Source: Nonomuraea pusilla
Lineage (GTDB): Bacteria > Actinomycetota > Actinomycetes > Streptosporangiales > Streptosporangiaceae
NCBI RefSeq assembly: GCF_900109355.1
Contig: NZ_FOBF01000003.1
Coordinates: 1-64,000 of the forward strand
Direction: 5' to 3'
Length of the DNA: 64,000 nt
The position numbers and the translations under genes were made by a program. Below, one piece after another: positions 1 through 8,511 of the stretch (position 1 is the stretch's first letter; the number at the start of each line of letters is the position of its first letter). The notes below the pieces were generated by a model that searched no databases, was not told where the DNA came from, and saw only the letters and a list, made by a program, of their open reading frames with translations.

Positions 1-314
1 GCGAGAAGCTGTATGTGATCGCCGACAACTACTCGCCCCACAAACATCCCCAGGTCCGCGCTTGGGCTGCCGATAGTGATGTTGAGCTGGTGTTCCTGCC
101 GACCTACGGTTCCTGGTTGAACTGGATCGAGTCGGAGTTCGCCGCGCTGCGCTACTACGCGCTGAACGGCACCGACCATCGCAGTCATGACGAGCAGAAC
201 GCGGCGATCGGCGCCTACGTGCGATGGCGCAACGCCCGAGCCGAGCCCAAGACCAACTTCGCCGCCAGCTCACCGATCAGAAGCTGGACCAGTTACCCGG
301 CCAAGGTTGCGTGA
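1..314 (+). CDS. IS630-family transposase, C-terminal part (runs off window start)
   Basis: This is the C-terminal end of a DDE transposase, which cuts and joins the ends of an insertion sequence. The frame is open to base 1, so the gene starts outside the window. Visible are the second catalytic aspartate in IADNYSPHKHP and the IS630 signature around the third catalytic residue, LNWIESEFAALRYYAL, followed by the usual basic helix ending in WRNAR. The stop is at 312-314. The downstream end of the element should lie between here and the pabC stop at 327, but no terminal repeat can be judged without the other end. Integrity of the full copy is unknown. Confidence 0.8.
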   Translation, partial: EKLYVIADNYSPHKHPQVRAWAADSDVELVFLPTYGSWLNWIESEFAALRYYALNGTDHRSHDEQNAAIGAYVRWRNARAEPKTNFAASSPIRSWTSYPAKVA

Positions 315-326
315 CGGGCCACTAGC

Positions 327-1157
327 TCACGGGTTGAGGTCGGCGGCAGAGCGCTCCGCGAAGATCTCCATGGCCTTCGTGGTGATCGGGCCGGGGGCGG
401 CGGGCAGCTCGGTGTCGTCGACGAACCTGATCGGCTGGACGTCGCGGGTGGTGGAGGTGAGGAACGCCTCCTCGGCGTCGTACAGGGCGGACAGCGGCAG
501 GTCGGTCTCCTCGCCGCCGGCCCACTCCAGCACCAGGCCCCTGGTGACGCCGGCCAGGCAGCCGGAGGCCAGGGTGGGGGTGAGCAGCCGGCCGTCGCGG
601 ACGACGAAGACGTTGGAGCCGGTGCCCTCGCACAGGTCGCCCGCGAGGTTGCCGAAGATCGCCTCGCCCGCGCCGCGCGCCTTGGCGTGGAACAGGGCCT
701 TGGCGTTGTCGCCGTACGAGGTGCTCTTCACCCCGGACAGGGCGCCGCGCTCGTTGCGGGGCCAGGGGACGACGGCGACCTTGGCGGTGTCGGGGAACGG
801 CTTCTGCTCGTCGACGATGACGACGGTCGTGGTGCCTTCGTTGCCGCGGTCGGAGCCGAGCGGCCCGGGGCCGCTGGTGTAGGTGATGCGGACGCGGCCG
901 AGCTCCCAGGCGGGCGCGGCGGCCAGGCAGCGGGCGACCCCCTCGGTGATGGCGTCGAGGTCGGGCTCGGGCAGCTCCATGCGCCGGGCCGACAGCGCGA
1001 GCCGGTCGAGGTGCCGGGTGAGCGCGAAGGTCTTCCCCTTGACGATCTTGATGGTCTCGAAGACGCCGTCGCCGACCATCAGGCCGTGGTCGAACACGGA
1101 CACGGTGGCCTGGGCGGGGTCGACCAGTTCCCCGTTGACCCAGACTGGGACGTTCAT
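327..1157 (-). CDS. pabC: 4-amino-4-deoxychorismate lyase (class IV aminotransferase fold)
   Basis: PabC releases pyruvate from aminodeoxychorismate to give p-aminobenzoate for folate. The 276-residue protein has the class IV PLP fold: the N-terminal VFDHGLMVGDGVFETIK segment, the PLP lysine in SGVKSTSYGDN, and the phosphate-binding LCEGTGSNVFVV segment. Its ATG lies directly after the pabB stop (TGAATG), with a strong AGGAGGA site inside the end of pabB, so the two are co-translated. Branched-chain or D-amino-acid aminotransferases share the fold, but the pabB neighbour makes the lyase assignment strong. Confidence 0.88.
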   Translation of the reverse strand: MNVPVWVNGELVDPAQATVSVFDHGLMVGDGVFETIKIVKGKTFALTRHLDRLALSARRMELPEPDLDAITEGVARCLAAAPAWELGRVRITYTSGPGPLGSDRGNEGTTTVVIVDEQKPFPDTAKVAVVPWPRNERGALSGVKSTSYGDNAKALFHAKARGAGEAIFGNLAGDLCEGTGSNVFVVRDGRLLTPTLASGCLAGVTRGLVLEWAGGEETDLPLSALYDAEEAFLTSTTRDVQPIRFVDDTELPAAPGPITTKAMEIFAERSAADLNP

Positions 1158-2168
1158 TCAGTTTCCTCCTGTGGATGCGAGTGAGATGAGTCTGGACGCC
1201 TTCAGCTCGGTCTCGAGCCATTCGCGCGTGGGGTCGCTGCCCCACGTGATGCCCGCGCCCGTGCCGAACCTGATCTCGCCTTCCGAGATCCAGAACGTGC
1301 GGATGCCCACGGCCAGCTCCGCTCTGCGCCTGTCGGCGTCGACCCAGCCCACGGCCCCACAGTACGGCCCCCGCGGCTCGGGTTCGAGCTCATCGATGAT
1401 GCTCAGGGCCGACGACTTGGGCGCGCCGGTGACGGAGCCGGGCGGGAAGGTGGCGGCGAACAGCTCGGGCCACCCGGCGCCGGGCGCGAGCCTGGCCCGT
1501 ACGGTGGAGACGAGGTGGACCAGCCCGGGGTGCGCCTCGACCGCGCACAGGGAGGGCACCTCGACGGAGCCGACGTCCGCGACCCTGCCGAGGTCGTTGC
1601 GGACGAGATCGACGATCATGACGTTCTCGGCGTAGTCCTTCTCCAGCAGGTCGCCCGCGGTGACGCCGGTGCCCTTGATCGGCCGCGACTCGACGACGTC
1701 GCCGTCGCGGGACAGGTACAGCTCGGGCGAGGCGGTCACCACGCTCAGGCCGGGGACGCTGACGATCCCCGCGTACGGCGCGGGGTTGCCCTCGGCCAGG
1801 CGGGCGGCCAGCGCGAGCGGGTCGGCTCCGGCGGGGAGAGGAGCGGTGAGGACGCGGCACAGGTTGGCCTGGTAGACGTCGCCGCGCTCGATGCGGTCGC
1901 GGATGGCGCGCACGCCGCGCTCGTAGCCGGCCTGGTCGAGGGAGCTGCGCCACTCCCCCGGGCCCGGACCGTGCCAGGCGGAGCGGGGCGTGGGCAGGGG
2001 CGACCTGCGCACCCGCTCGAAGCGGGCGCACGTCATCTTGCCCTCGAAGTCGGCGACCACGGCCCACCAGCCGCCGCCGTCGAGCGCGGCCAGGTCGCCG
2101 GTCACCTCACTCAGCTCGGTGGCGAGCGTATGCCCTAACCAGGCGAAACCGTCGTACACGCCTCCCAT
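1158..2168 (-). CDS. pabB: Aminodeoxychorismate synthase component I (chorismate-binding)
   Basis: PabB converts chorismate to aminodeoxychorismate with ammonia from a glutaminase partner. The chorismate-binding core is clear: GDVYQANLCRV, the PIKGT motif near residue 170, whose lysine separates PabB from anthranilate synthase (PIAGT), and FPPGSVTGAPK. At 336 residues it is short; most of the N-terminal tryptophan-binding region of typical 450-residue relatives is absent. The ATG at 2168 (MGGVYDGFAW) is preferred because the frame upstream is arginine-rich shadow. The start overlaps the end of the LysR gene by 34 nt. No pabA glutaminase is in the window. Confidence 0.87.
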   Translation of the reverse strand: MGGVYDGFAWLGHTLATELSEVTGDLAALDGGGWWAVVADFEGKMTCARFERVRRSPLPTPRSAWHGPGPGEWRSSLDQAGYERGVRAIRDRIERGDVYQANLCRVLTAPLPAGADPLALAARLAEGNPAPYAGIVSVPGLSVVTASPELYLSRDGDVVESRPIKGTGVTAGDLLEKDYAENVMIVDLVRNDLGRVADVGSVEVPSLCAVEAHPGLVHLVSTVRARLAPGAGWPELFAATFPPGSVTGAPKSSALSIIDELEPEPRGPYCGAVGWVDADRRRAELAVGIRTFWISEGEIRFGTGAGITWGSDPTREWLETELKASRLISLASTGGN

Positions 2169-3052
2169 TCTCTCAGCAGGGCGGTGAACTCCAGCGCGGC
2201 GGGGAGGGCGGGGTCCGGCAGGGCGGCGTAGACCCTGCGGGCGGGGGCCAGCCCGCGCAGCGGGCGCAGCACCAGCTCGGCGGGCACCGCCGCGGCGGCC
2301 AGTTCGGGCACGAGGGTCACGCCGAGCCCGGCGGCGACGAAGGCGAACTTGCCCGTCCACTCGGCCACCCGCAGGCCGCCGCGCGGCGTGAACCCGGCCG
2401 CGGCGCAGGCGGCCACGAGCAGCGTGGGCTGCCCGCGCGGCGCGGCCTCGATCCAGCTCTCCTCCGCCAGGTCGCGCAGGTCCACGTCGGGCTGGCCGGC
2501 GAGCGCGTGGCCGCGGGGCAGGGCGACGAGCAGGCGGTCCTCGCGCAGCAGGACGGTGGTGGCGCCCTCGCCCGGCAGCCCGGCCGGGTAGTCGCTGATG
2601 ACGGCGACGTCCAGCGCCCCGGCGCGCAGCCGGTCGACCAGGTGGCCGCTCAACCCCTCGACGAGCCGCAGCTCGACGTCGGGGCGGGCGGCGGCGAAGC
2701 GCCGCAGCGCGGCGGGCACCAGGCCCGCGTTGGCGGTGGCGAAGGCCCCCACCCGCAGCGTGCCGCCGCTCCCCGCGTGGATGGCGGCGAGCTCCTCCCC
2801 CGCGCGGTCGAGCCGGTCGAGGACGGCCACGGCGTGCCGGTGCAGCGCCGCGCCCGCCGGGGTGAGGCGCACGCCGCGGGCCAGGCGTTCGAAGAGCGGG
2901 CCGCCCGCGGCGCGCTCCAGCGCGGCGACGCGCCGGGAGACGGCCGACTGGGTGTAGCCGAGCAGCTCGGCGGCGGCGGTGAACGAGCCGCCGCGGGCGA
3001 CCTCGTCGAACAGGCGCAGCGTGGCGGCGTCGAAGGCATTCACGTCAGTCAT
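2135..3052 (-). CDS. LysR-family transcriptional regulator
   Basis: This 305-residue regulator has an N-terminal winged helix (LRLFDEVARGGSFTAAAELLGYTQSAVSRRVAALE), a linker helix and a LysR substrate-binding domain from about residue 90. It is transcribed away from the dehydrogenase-RidA fusion gene, starting about 58 nt from it, the usual position of a LysR regulator relative to its target. Its 3' end overlaps pabB by 34 nt in the same direction, so read-through into pabBC is likely. The start may be 3052 (MTDVNAF) or 3061 (MPAMTD); neither has a good ribosome-binding site. The effector is unknown. Confidence 0.85.
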   Translation of the reverse strand: MTDVNAFDAATLRLFDEVARGGSFTAAAELLGYTQSAVSRRVAALERAAGGPLFERLARGVRLTPAGAALHRHAVAVLDRLDRAGEELAAIHAGSGGTLRVGAFATANAGLVPAALRRFAAARPDVELRLVEGLSGHLVDRLRAGALDVAVISDYPAGLPGEGATTVLLREDRLLVALPRGHALAGQPDVDLRDLAEESWIEAAPRGQPTLLVAACAAAGFTPRGGLRVAEWTGKFAFVAAGLGVTLVPELAAAAVPAELVLRPLRGLAPARRVYAALPDPALPAALEFTALLREWEACTTVSPG

Positions 3053-3110
3053 GGCTGGCATGCAATCTAGTCGGTGGTGGAATACCTCGCATCCCTGTTC
3101 ACTGTGGGAC
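3053..3110. promoter_or_regulatory. Divergent promoter region, LysR gene / dehydrogenase-RidA gene
   Basis: These 58 bases separate the two divergent start codons and are relatively AT-rich for the region. They must hold both promoters and probably the LysR operator. I see no clean T-N11-A palindrome that I would name with confidence. Confidence 0.45.
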
Positions 3111-4313
3111 ATGATTGCTTTTCTCGGACAGGGACGCATGGGCGTCCCCATGGCCCGGCGACTCGTGGAGGCCGGGCACCAGGTGACGACGTGGCGGCGT
3201 GGCGGCGGCGTGCCGGTGGAGGCCGCCGTCGAGGGCGCGGACCTGGTCATCACCGTGCTGAGCGACCCCGCCGCCGTGCGGGAGGTGCTGACGGCCGCGC
3301 TGCCGGGACTGCGCCGGGACGCCACGGTGGTGGAGATGTCCACGATCGGCCCGGAGGCGGTGCGCGAACTGCGCGACCTGCTGCCCGCCTCGGTCGGGCT
3401 GGTGGACGCGCCGGTGCTGGGCAGCGTCGGCCCCGCCGCCGCCGGCACGCTGACCGTGCTGGCCGGAGGCGACGTGTCGGGGTGCCGCGACGTGCTGTCG
3501 GCGTTCGGCGCCGTGCGGGAGCTGGGGCCGCTCGGGACGGGCGCGGCGATGAAGCTCGCCGTCATGAGCGCTCTCGTGCCCGCCCAGGTGCTCCTGGCGG
3601 AGACCTTCGCGTACGGGGAGACGCACGGGGTGGACCGCGACGCCCTCGCGGACGTGCTCGCGGCCACCCCACTCGGCGGCCTGGCGGAGCGGCTGCGCGA
3701 GCCGTCCGAGGAGACCAGGTTCGCGCTCGCGCTCGCCGCCAAGGACCTCGGCCTGGCCGCGTGGGAGGGCGGCACGCTGGCCGCCGCCGCCCGGCGCAGG
3801 CTGCAGGAGGCGCAGGCGGCGGGCCTGGGCGACCGCGACCTGACGGCCGTCGCCGCGTACCTGCGCCCCGGCGCGGAACCGGCCGCGCGGCGGTCGCGGG
3901 CGGTGCCGCTCAACCCGCCCACCGTGCCCGCCACGAACGGCTTCTACTCGCACGCCGTCCGCGTCGGCGACATGCTCTACGTCTCCGGGCAGGCCGCCTT
4001 CGACGAGCAGGGCAGGCTGGTGGGCGAGGGGTCGATGACGGCGCAGGCCGAGCACGTCTTCCAGTGCGCGCAGCGCGTGCTCGCCGACCAGGGCGCCACG
4101 TTCGAGGACGTCGTGTTCATCCGTACGTACCTGACGGACATGGACGACCGGGTCGAGCTCGGTCAGGTGCGCAGGAAGTACATCACCGGCACGCCCCCGG
4201 CCAGCACGACCGTGGAGGTGTCGCGGCTGTTCATGCCGGGGCTGCTGCTGGAGATGGACCTCATCGTGGCCCTGCCCGCGACACTGGCCGCGACACTGCC
4301 CACGTCACGCTAG
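3111..4313 (+). CDS. Beta-hydroxyacid dehydrogenase-like / RidA (YjgF) fusion protein
   Basis: A single 400-residue frame joins two enzymes. Residues 1 to about 260 are a 3-hydroxyisobutyrate dehydrogenase-type NAD(P) protein: GQGRMGVPMARRL dinucleotide motif, DAPVLGSVG substrate segment and a lysine in GTGAAMKLAV. Residues about 270-390 are a RidA domain (NGFYSHAVRVGDMLYVSGQ, then PPASTTVEVSRLF near the end). RidA proteins hydrolyse reactive enamines and imines, but the arginine that binds the substrate carboxylate in E. coli RidA is replaced here (AST where RidA has ARS), as in other Rid subfamilies. One plausible role is removing an imine made by, or fed to, the dehydrogenase. The ATG at 3111 fits the Rossmann N-terminus. 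Divergent from the LysR gene, its likely regulator. Confidence 0.82.
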   Translation: MIAFLGQGRMGVPMARRLVEAGHQVTTWRRGGGVPVEAAVEGADLVITVLSDPAAVREVLTAALPGLRRDATVVEMSTIGPEAVRELRDLLPASVGLVDAPVLGSVGPAAAGTLTVLAGGDVSGCRDVLSAFGAVRELGPLGTGAAMKLAVMSALVPAQVLLAETFAYGETHGVDRDALADVLAATPLGGLAERLREPSEETRFALALAAKDLGLAAWEGGTLAAAARRRLQEAQAAGLGDRDLTAVAAYLRPGAEPAARRSRAVPLNPPTVPATNGFYSHAVRVGDMLYVSGQAAFDEQGRLVGEGSMTAQAEHVFQCAQRVLADQGATFEDVVFIRTYLTDMDDRVELGQVRRKYITGTPPASTTVEVSRLFMPGLLLEMDLIVALPATLAATLPTSR

Positions 4314-5855
4314 CGGGCCGGTGACCGACTCCGCCGCCGCGACCACGCCGCCGTCGGCGACGAGCCGCACGGCCGACTCGATCTCGGGGGCGAGGAACCG
4401 GTCAGGGCCCGGCGCGGGCACGGTCTCGCGCAGCGCCTCGACCACGGCGGCCGTGGCGGGCGCGGGCTTGAGCGGGGCGCGCAGGTCGAGCGCGCGGGCG
4501 GCGGTCAGCACCTCGACGGCCAGCACCCTGGCCAGGCCGTCCACGGCCCTGCGCAGCTTGCGGGCGGCGGACCAGCCCATGGAGACGTGGTCCTCCTGCA
4601 TGGCGGAGCTGGGGATGGAGTCGACGCTGGCGGGCACGGCGAGCCGCTTCATCTCGGACACGACGGCCGCCTGCGTGTACTGGGCGATCATGTGGCCGGA
4701 GTCGACGCCGGGGTCGTCGGCGAGGAACGCGGGCAGCCCGTGGTTGCGCGCCACGTCGAGGAAGCGGTCGGTGCGCCGCTCGGACATCGACGCCACGTCG
4801 GCGGCCACGATCGCGAGGAAGTCGAGGACGTAGGCGAGCGGCGCGCCGTGGAAGTTGCCGTTCGACTCGACCCGGCCGTCGGCCAGGACGGCGGGGTTGT
4901 CCACCGCGCTGGCCAGCTCCCTGGTGGCGACGGTGGCGGCGTGCGCGATGGTGTCGCGGGCCGCGCCGGCCACCTGGGGGGCGCAGCGCAGCGAGTACGC
5001 GTCCTGCACCCGGGTGCAGGCGGACGGGTCGCGGTGGCTCTCCATGATCCCGGAACCGGCGAGGACGCGGGTCATGTTGGCGGCGGAGTCGGCCTGGCCG
5101 GGGTGCGGGCGCAGCGCCTGCAGCTCGGGCGCGAAGACGCGGTCGGTGCCGAGCAGCGCCTCGACGCTCATCGCGGCGCTGACGTCGGCGGTGCGCACCA
5201 GCCTGGTGAGGTCGTCGATCGCGAGGACGAGCATGCCGAGCATGCCGTCGGTGCCGTTGATGAGGGCCAGGCCCTCCTTGGCGGCCAGCTCGACCGGCTC
5301 GATGCCGGCCTGCTTGAGCGCCTCGGCGGCGGGCTGGAGGCGTCCGGACGCGTCGCGGACGACGCCCTCGCCCATGAGGGTGAGCGCGACGTGCGCGAGC
5401 GGCGCGAGGTCTCCCGAGCAGCCGAGGCTGCCGTACTCGTGGACCACGGGGGTGATGCCGGAGCTGATGAGCGCGGCGAGGGTCTTGGCGGTGACCGGCC
5501 TGATGCCGGTGTGGCCGGTGGCCAGGGTGTGCAGGCGCAGCAGCATGAGGGCGCGCACCACCTCGGTCTCGACCTCGGGGCCGCTGCCGGCGGCGTGGGA
5601 GCGCACCAGCGACCGCTGGAGCTGCGCGCGCAGCGCCGGGTCGATGTGCCGGGTGGCCAGCGCCCCGAACCCGGTGGAGACGCCGTAGGCGGGCACCGGG
5701 CTCTCGGCCAGCTCCTCGACCCGCTGGCGGGAGGCCGCCATGGCGGCGACCGCGTCGTCGCTGAGCCGCACGGCGGCGCCGTGGCGGGCGACGGCGATGA
5801 CGTCGTCGAAGGACAGGGGTTCAGGGCCGACGGCCACGACTCCGTTGTCGCGCAT
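4305..5855 (-). CDS. hutH: Histidine ammonia-lyase
   Basis: HutH deaminates histidine to urocanate, the first step of histidine breakdown. The 516-residue length is standard. The MIO cofactor triad lies near residue 150 in GSLGCSGDLAPL, with Cys in place of the more common Ala before the modified Ser; also visible are YGVSTGFG, SNGNFHG and QEDHVSMGW. Start: ATG 5855 has AGAGG about 11 nt upstream; GTG 5867 would sit on that site. The ArsR gene ends 19 nt upstream on the same strand, so the two form an operon. The 3' end overlaps the convergent fusion gene by 9 nt. No other hut genes are present. Confidence 0.9.
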   Translation of the reverse strand: MRDNGVVAVGPEPLSFDDVIAVARHGAAVRLSDDAVAAMAASRQRVEELAESPVPAYGVSTGFGALATRHIDPALRAQLQRSLVRSHAAGSGPEVETEVVRALMLLRLHTLATGHTGIRPVTAKTLAALISSGITPVVHEYGSLGCSGDLAPLAHVALTLMGEGVVRDASGRLQPAAEALKQAGIEPVELAAKEGLALINGTDGMLGMLVLAIDDLTRLVRTADVSAAMSVEALLGTDRVFAPELQALRPHPGQADSAANMTRVLAGSGIMESHRDPSACTRVQDAYSLRCAPQVAGAARDTIAHAATVATRELASAVDNPAVLADGRVESNGNFHGAPLAYVLDFLAIVAADVASMSERRTDRFLDVARNHGLPAFLADDPGVDSGHMIAQYTQAAVVSEMKRLAVPASVDSIPSSAMQEDHVSMGWSAARKLRRAVDGLARVLAVEVLTAARALDLRAPLKPAPATAAVVEALRETVPAPGPDRFLAPEIESAVRLVADGGVVAAAESVTGPLA

Positions 5856-5874
5856 GATGGGGCGCACCTCTCGC

Positions 5875-6588
5875 TCAGGTAACCGGCGTAAGCGATGTTA
5901 GCTCCTTACGGGCGAACAGCGACGCCAGCCCCTCCCTGCCCTCGTCCGTGACCGTCACCGCCCTGGGCAGGGCGCCCCTGCGGACCCAGCCGCGCGCGAA
6001 CAGCGCGCCGGTGAGCGCCGCCCCGAGCGCGCCGCCGAGGTGGGCCCTGCGCTCGGTCCAGTCGAGGCATTCCGTGGCGAACCTCCGCCTGGACCCCCTG
6101 ACCCGTTCCAGGTCCACGCCGAGGCTCGCGACCAGTTGCTCGCCCGAGGGGGTCAGCCCCGGGCCGTCGTAATAACCGCCCTGCCTGAGGTGGTCGAACA
6201 GCTCGACGCCGGCCCGCCCCGCGAGGTGGTCGTAGCAGGTGCGGGCCTCCTCCAGCAGCCGCGCCTGACGGGACTGCCGCAGCGACCGCACGGCGGGGCG
6301 CCCGCTGATCCTCGCCAGCACCTCCAGCACCTCCGCCACCTCGTGCCCGGCGAGCCGGTAGTAGCGGTGCCTCCCCTGCCGTACGACGTCGACGAGCCGT
6401 CCCTCCAGCAGGCGGGCCAGGTGGGCGCTGGCGGTCGCGGCACTGACACCGGCCAGCCCCGCCAGTTCCCCGGCCGCCAGCGCCCGCCCGTCGAGCAGCG
6501 CGGTCAGGATGGCGGCACGGGTCGGGTCGGCGATGAGCGCCGCGACAGGCGCGATGTCGGCGTCGGCGGCGATGTGCTGCGCGGTCAT
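5875..6588 (-). CDS. ArsR-type winged-helix transcriptional regulator
   Basis: 237 residues with an N-terminal ArsR-like helix-turn-helix (LIADPTRAAILTALLDG, then GVSAATASAHLARLLEGRLVDVVRQGRHRYYRL). A long C-terminal region of about 130 residues has no metal-binding cysteine pair, so it is probably a small-molecule rather than a metal sensor. It is the first gene of a pair with hutH, 19 nt apart, suggesting control of histidine use and of its own synthesis. The effector is not visible. Confidence 0.82.
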   Translation of the reverse strand: MTAQHIAADADIAPVAALIADPTRAAILTALLDGRALAAGELAGLAGVSAATASAHLARLLEGRLVDVVRQGRHRYYRLAGHEVAEVLEVLARISGRPAVRSLRQSRQARLLEEARTCYDHLAGRAGVELFDHLRQGGYYDGPGLTPSGEQLVASLGVDLERVRGSRRRFATECLDWTERRAHLGGALGAALTGALFARGWVRRGALPRAVTVTDEGREGLASLFARKELTSLTPVT

Positions 6589-6632
6589 GCTCCGACGCTA
6601 GCTCACAGACATTTCGTCCCGTGCCGAAGGGT

Positions 6633-7190
6633 TCATGCATGGTGGCCGTCCGTGGCCTTCCTGATGAGGTCCCTGGCGCGGTCGGCCAGGGCGAGCGGCC
6701 CGCCCAGGAGCAGGTTCCTCGTCGCGGACTCGGTGCCCGGGTGGGGGTGGGTCGGCGCGAGCGCCTCGGCCGCCCTGACGGCGACCGCCATCGTGCGGCG
6801 CTCCACGGCGGTGGTGGCGGCGCGCAGCCTCACGAACTCGTAACGCTCCTCCGAGCGGGCGTGCACGGTGACCGCGCGGCGCAGCCGGTCCAGGTTGTCG
6901 TGGAAGTCGGGGTGGGCCACGCCCGTCCTGTCCAGGTGCTGGAGCAGGCGCTTGGCGCGCCGCTCCTCGTCGAGGCGGTCGGCCACCAGGCCGTGCCCAC
7001 CGTCGAGCTTCAGCCGCGCGTAGGGGTGGACGATCTCCTCCTCGGCGGTCTCGTGCGCCGCCAGCAGCCGGACGAGCCGGTCGAACGCCTCGCCCCGCGC
7101 GCCCGGCTCCGCGTTCCCGACCTCGTCGAACATGTCCCTGATGCGGGCGTGCTGCGCCACGAGCAGGTCGAGGACGTCCTGTTCTGCCAC
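6633..7190 (-). CDS. Hemerythrin HHE-domain protein
   Basis: A 185-residue all-helical protein with hemerythrin-like metal-ligand segments: LLVAQHARIRDMF, LAAHETAEEEIVHP and FHDNLDRLRRAVTVHARSEE. Such proteins bind a diiron centre and act in oxygen, NO or iron handling. The GTG at 7190 (VAEQDVLDLL) is chosen because related proteins begin there; an in-frame start at 7238 would add a 16-residue non-conserved tail. It is transcribed away from the ferritin-like gene at 7292, which makes a divergent pair of putative diiron proteins. Confidence 0.78.
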   Translation of the reverse strand: MAEQDVLDLLVAQHARIRDMFDEVGNAEPGARGEAFDRLVRLLAAHETAEEEIVHPYARLKLDGGHGLVADRLDEERRAKRLLQHLDRTGVAHPDFHDNLDRLRRAVTVHARSEERYEFVRLRAATTAVERRTMAVAVRAAEALAPTHPHPGTESATRNLLLGGPLALADRARDLIRKATDGHHA

Positions 7191-7291
7191 GCCAGCGGCG
7201 TACCCCGGGCGTGTCGGCGCACGCGCCCCGTTACCCAACCCTGGGCGTTCCGGGACGGAATACGGAAATTCCCCGGGGTAGGTGCAGCACC

Positions 7292-8494
7292 ATGACTTTC
7301 GATCCTCTGCAGGAGCGGGGCATCCCGCTGGACAGGCAAGTGCGTAACTGGCGCGAGCTCAACGTCACGCCGATCGATCCCGACCACGCCGACCCCTACA
7401 CCCGGTGCCGCATCATCACGATGAACGGGATCGAGACCGAGGCGGTCCTGTTCAGCCACCACCTCGCCCGGCACTGCCAGGACCTGGACCTCAAGCGGCA
7501 GCTCGCGCGGGTGCGCTACATCGAGGCCCAGCAGCAGAAGGCCGTCAACTGGCTGCTGCCCGGCGTCTCGTCGGTGCTGGAGACCACCATCGCGTACGAG
7601 CAGGTCGCCGTGGACCTGACGGCCTGGGTGGCGAGGATGGAGCCCGACCCCTACCTGAAGAAGGCGTACGAGTTCGGCGTCCTGGAGGACTTCGACCACC
7701 TGTACCGCTACGCCAACCTGTACGAGATGATCGAGCACCGCAAGGCAGAGAAGATCGTCGACCAGCTCACCGAGGTGATGCCGGGCAGGCCCACGTACCT
7801 GCACCACCGCGACCCCTTCGACAACGTGCGCGAGCCGTACGACAGGGGCGGCACCGAGCCGATCTCCAAGCTGCACGCCCTGACGATCATGTCGGCCGAG
7901 CAGCAGACGATGAACTTCTACATGAACGTCGGCCCCACCTACATGGAGCCGATCGCCAGGCAGCTCTACCAGGAGATCGGCCTCATCGAGGAGGAGCACG
8001 TCACCCACTACGAGTCGCTCGTCGACCCGGGCGAGAGCTGGTGGGAGATGCTGCTCAACCACGAGTACAACGAGTGCTACCTCTACCACTCCTTCATGGA
8101 GACGGAGTCCGACCCGAAGGTGAAGGCCGTCTGGGAGCTGCACCTCAACATGGAGCTGGAGCACCTGCGCCTGGCCGCCGAGCTGTTCAAGCGGCACGAC
8201 GGCCGCGACCCCGACCAGGTGCTGGCCCCGGCACTGCCGCCGCCCGTCACGTTCGAGCCGAACAAGGGCTACCTGCGCGAGCTCATCGCCACGCAGATCG
8301 ACTACACCACCCTGGGCACCGGCTACGTGCAGGAGGCCCACGAGCGCTTCGAGAAGATGCAGGAAGCGGTCATGGGCGGCGAGAAGGCGCCGTCGGAGCG
8401 GGTCATCGAGGACAACAGGGCGCGCTCCGGCCAGGAGTACCGCCTGGAGACGGAGGGGCGGCACCCGGTCGGCAGCCTCCAGATGAGCCGGTAG
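7292..8494 (+). CDS. Large ferritin-like (diiron four-helix) protein, function unknown
   Basis: 400 residues, almost wholly helical, without a signal peptide. Two sets of ferritin-like helices can be read: one around IETEAVLFSHHL, AYEQVAVDL and EDFDHLYRYA (to about residue 150), and one around SAEQQTMNFYM, EEEHVTHYES, NECYLYHSF and ELEHLRLAAEL (residues 210-310). The repeated E..H spacing is typical of diiron carboxylate centres. Expression opposite the hemerythrin-like gene suggests a shared role in iron or oxidative stress; this is inference. No reaction can be assigned. The ATG at 7292 is the first one after the promoter region. Confidence 0.68.
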   Translation: MTFDPLQERGIPLDRQVRNWRELNVTPIDPDHADPYTRCRIITMNGIETEAVLFSHHLARHCQDLDLKRQLARVRYIEAQQQKAVNWLLPGVSSVLETTIAYEQVAVDLTAWVARMEPDPYLKKAYEFGVLEDFDHLYRYANLYEMIEHRKAEKIVDQLTEVMPGRPTYLHHRDPFDNVREPYDRGGTEPISKLHALTIMSAEQQTMNFYMNVGPTYMEPIARQLYQEIGLIEEEHVTHYESLVDPGESWWEMLLNHEYNECYLYHSFMETESDPKVKAVWELHLNMELEHLRLAAELFKRHDGRDPDQVLAPALPPPVTFEPNKGYLRELIATQIDYTTLGTGYVQEAHERFEKMQEAVMGGEKAPSERVIEDNRARSGQEYRLETEGRHPVGSLQMSR

Positions 8495-8511
8495 CGCGGC
8501 GGGCGGCGGGT

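Noticed and set aside
5390..5430. Histidine ammonia-lyase MIO motif Cys-Ser-Gly instead of Ala-Ser-Gly as a sign of new activity
   Set aside because: The modified serine and the surrounding motif are intact, and I believe Cys at this position occurs in other actinobacterial enzymes, so I do not treat it as novel.
7262..7285. GGGGTA near the ferritin-like start as a stress sigma-factor -10 box
   Set aside because: It lies only about 10 bases before the ATG and no GTTT-type -35 box is at the right distance.
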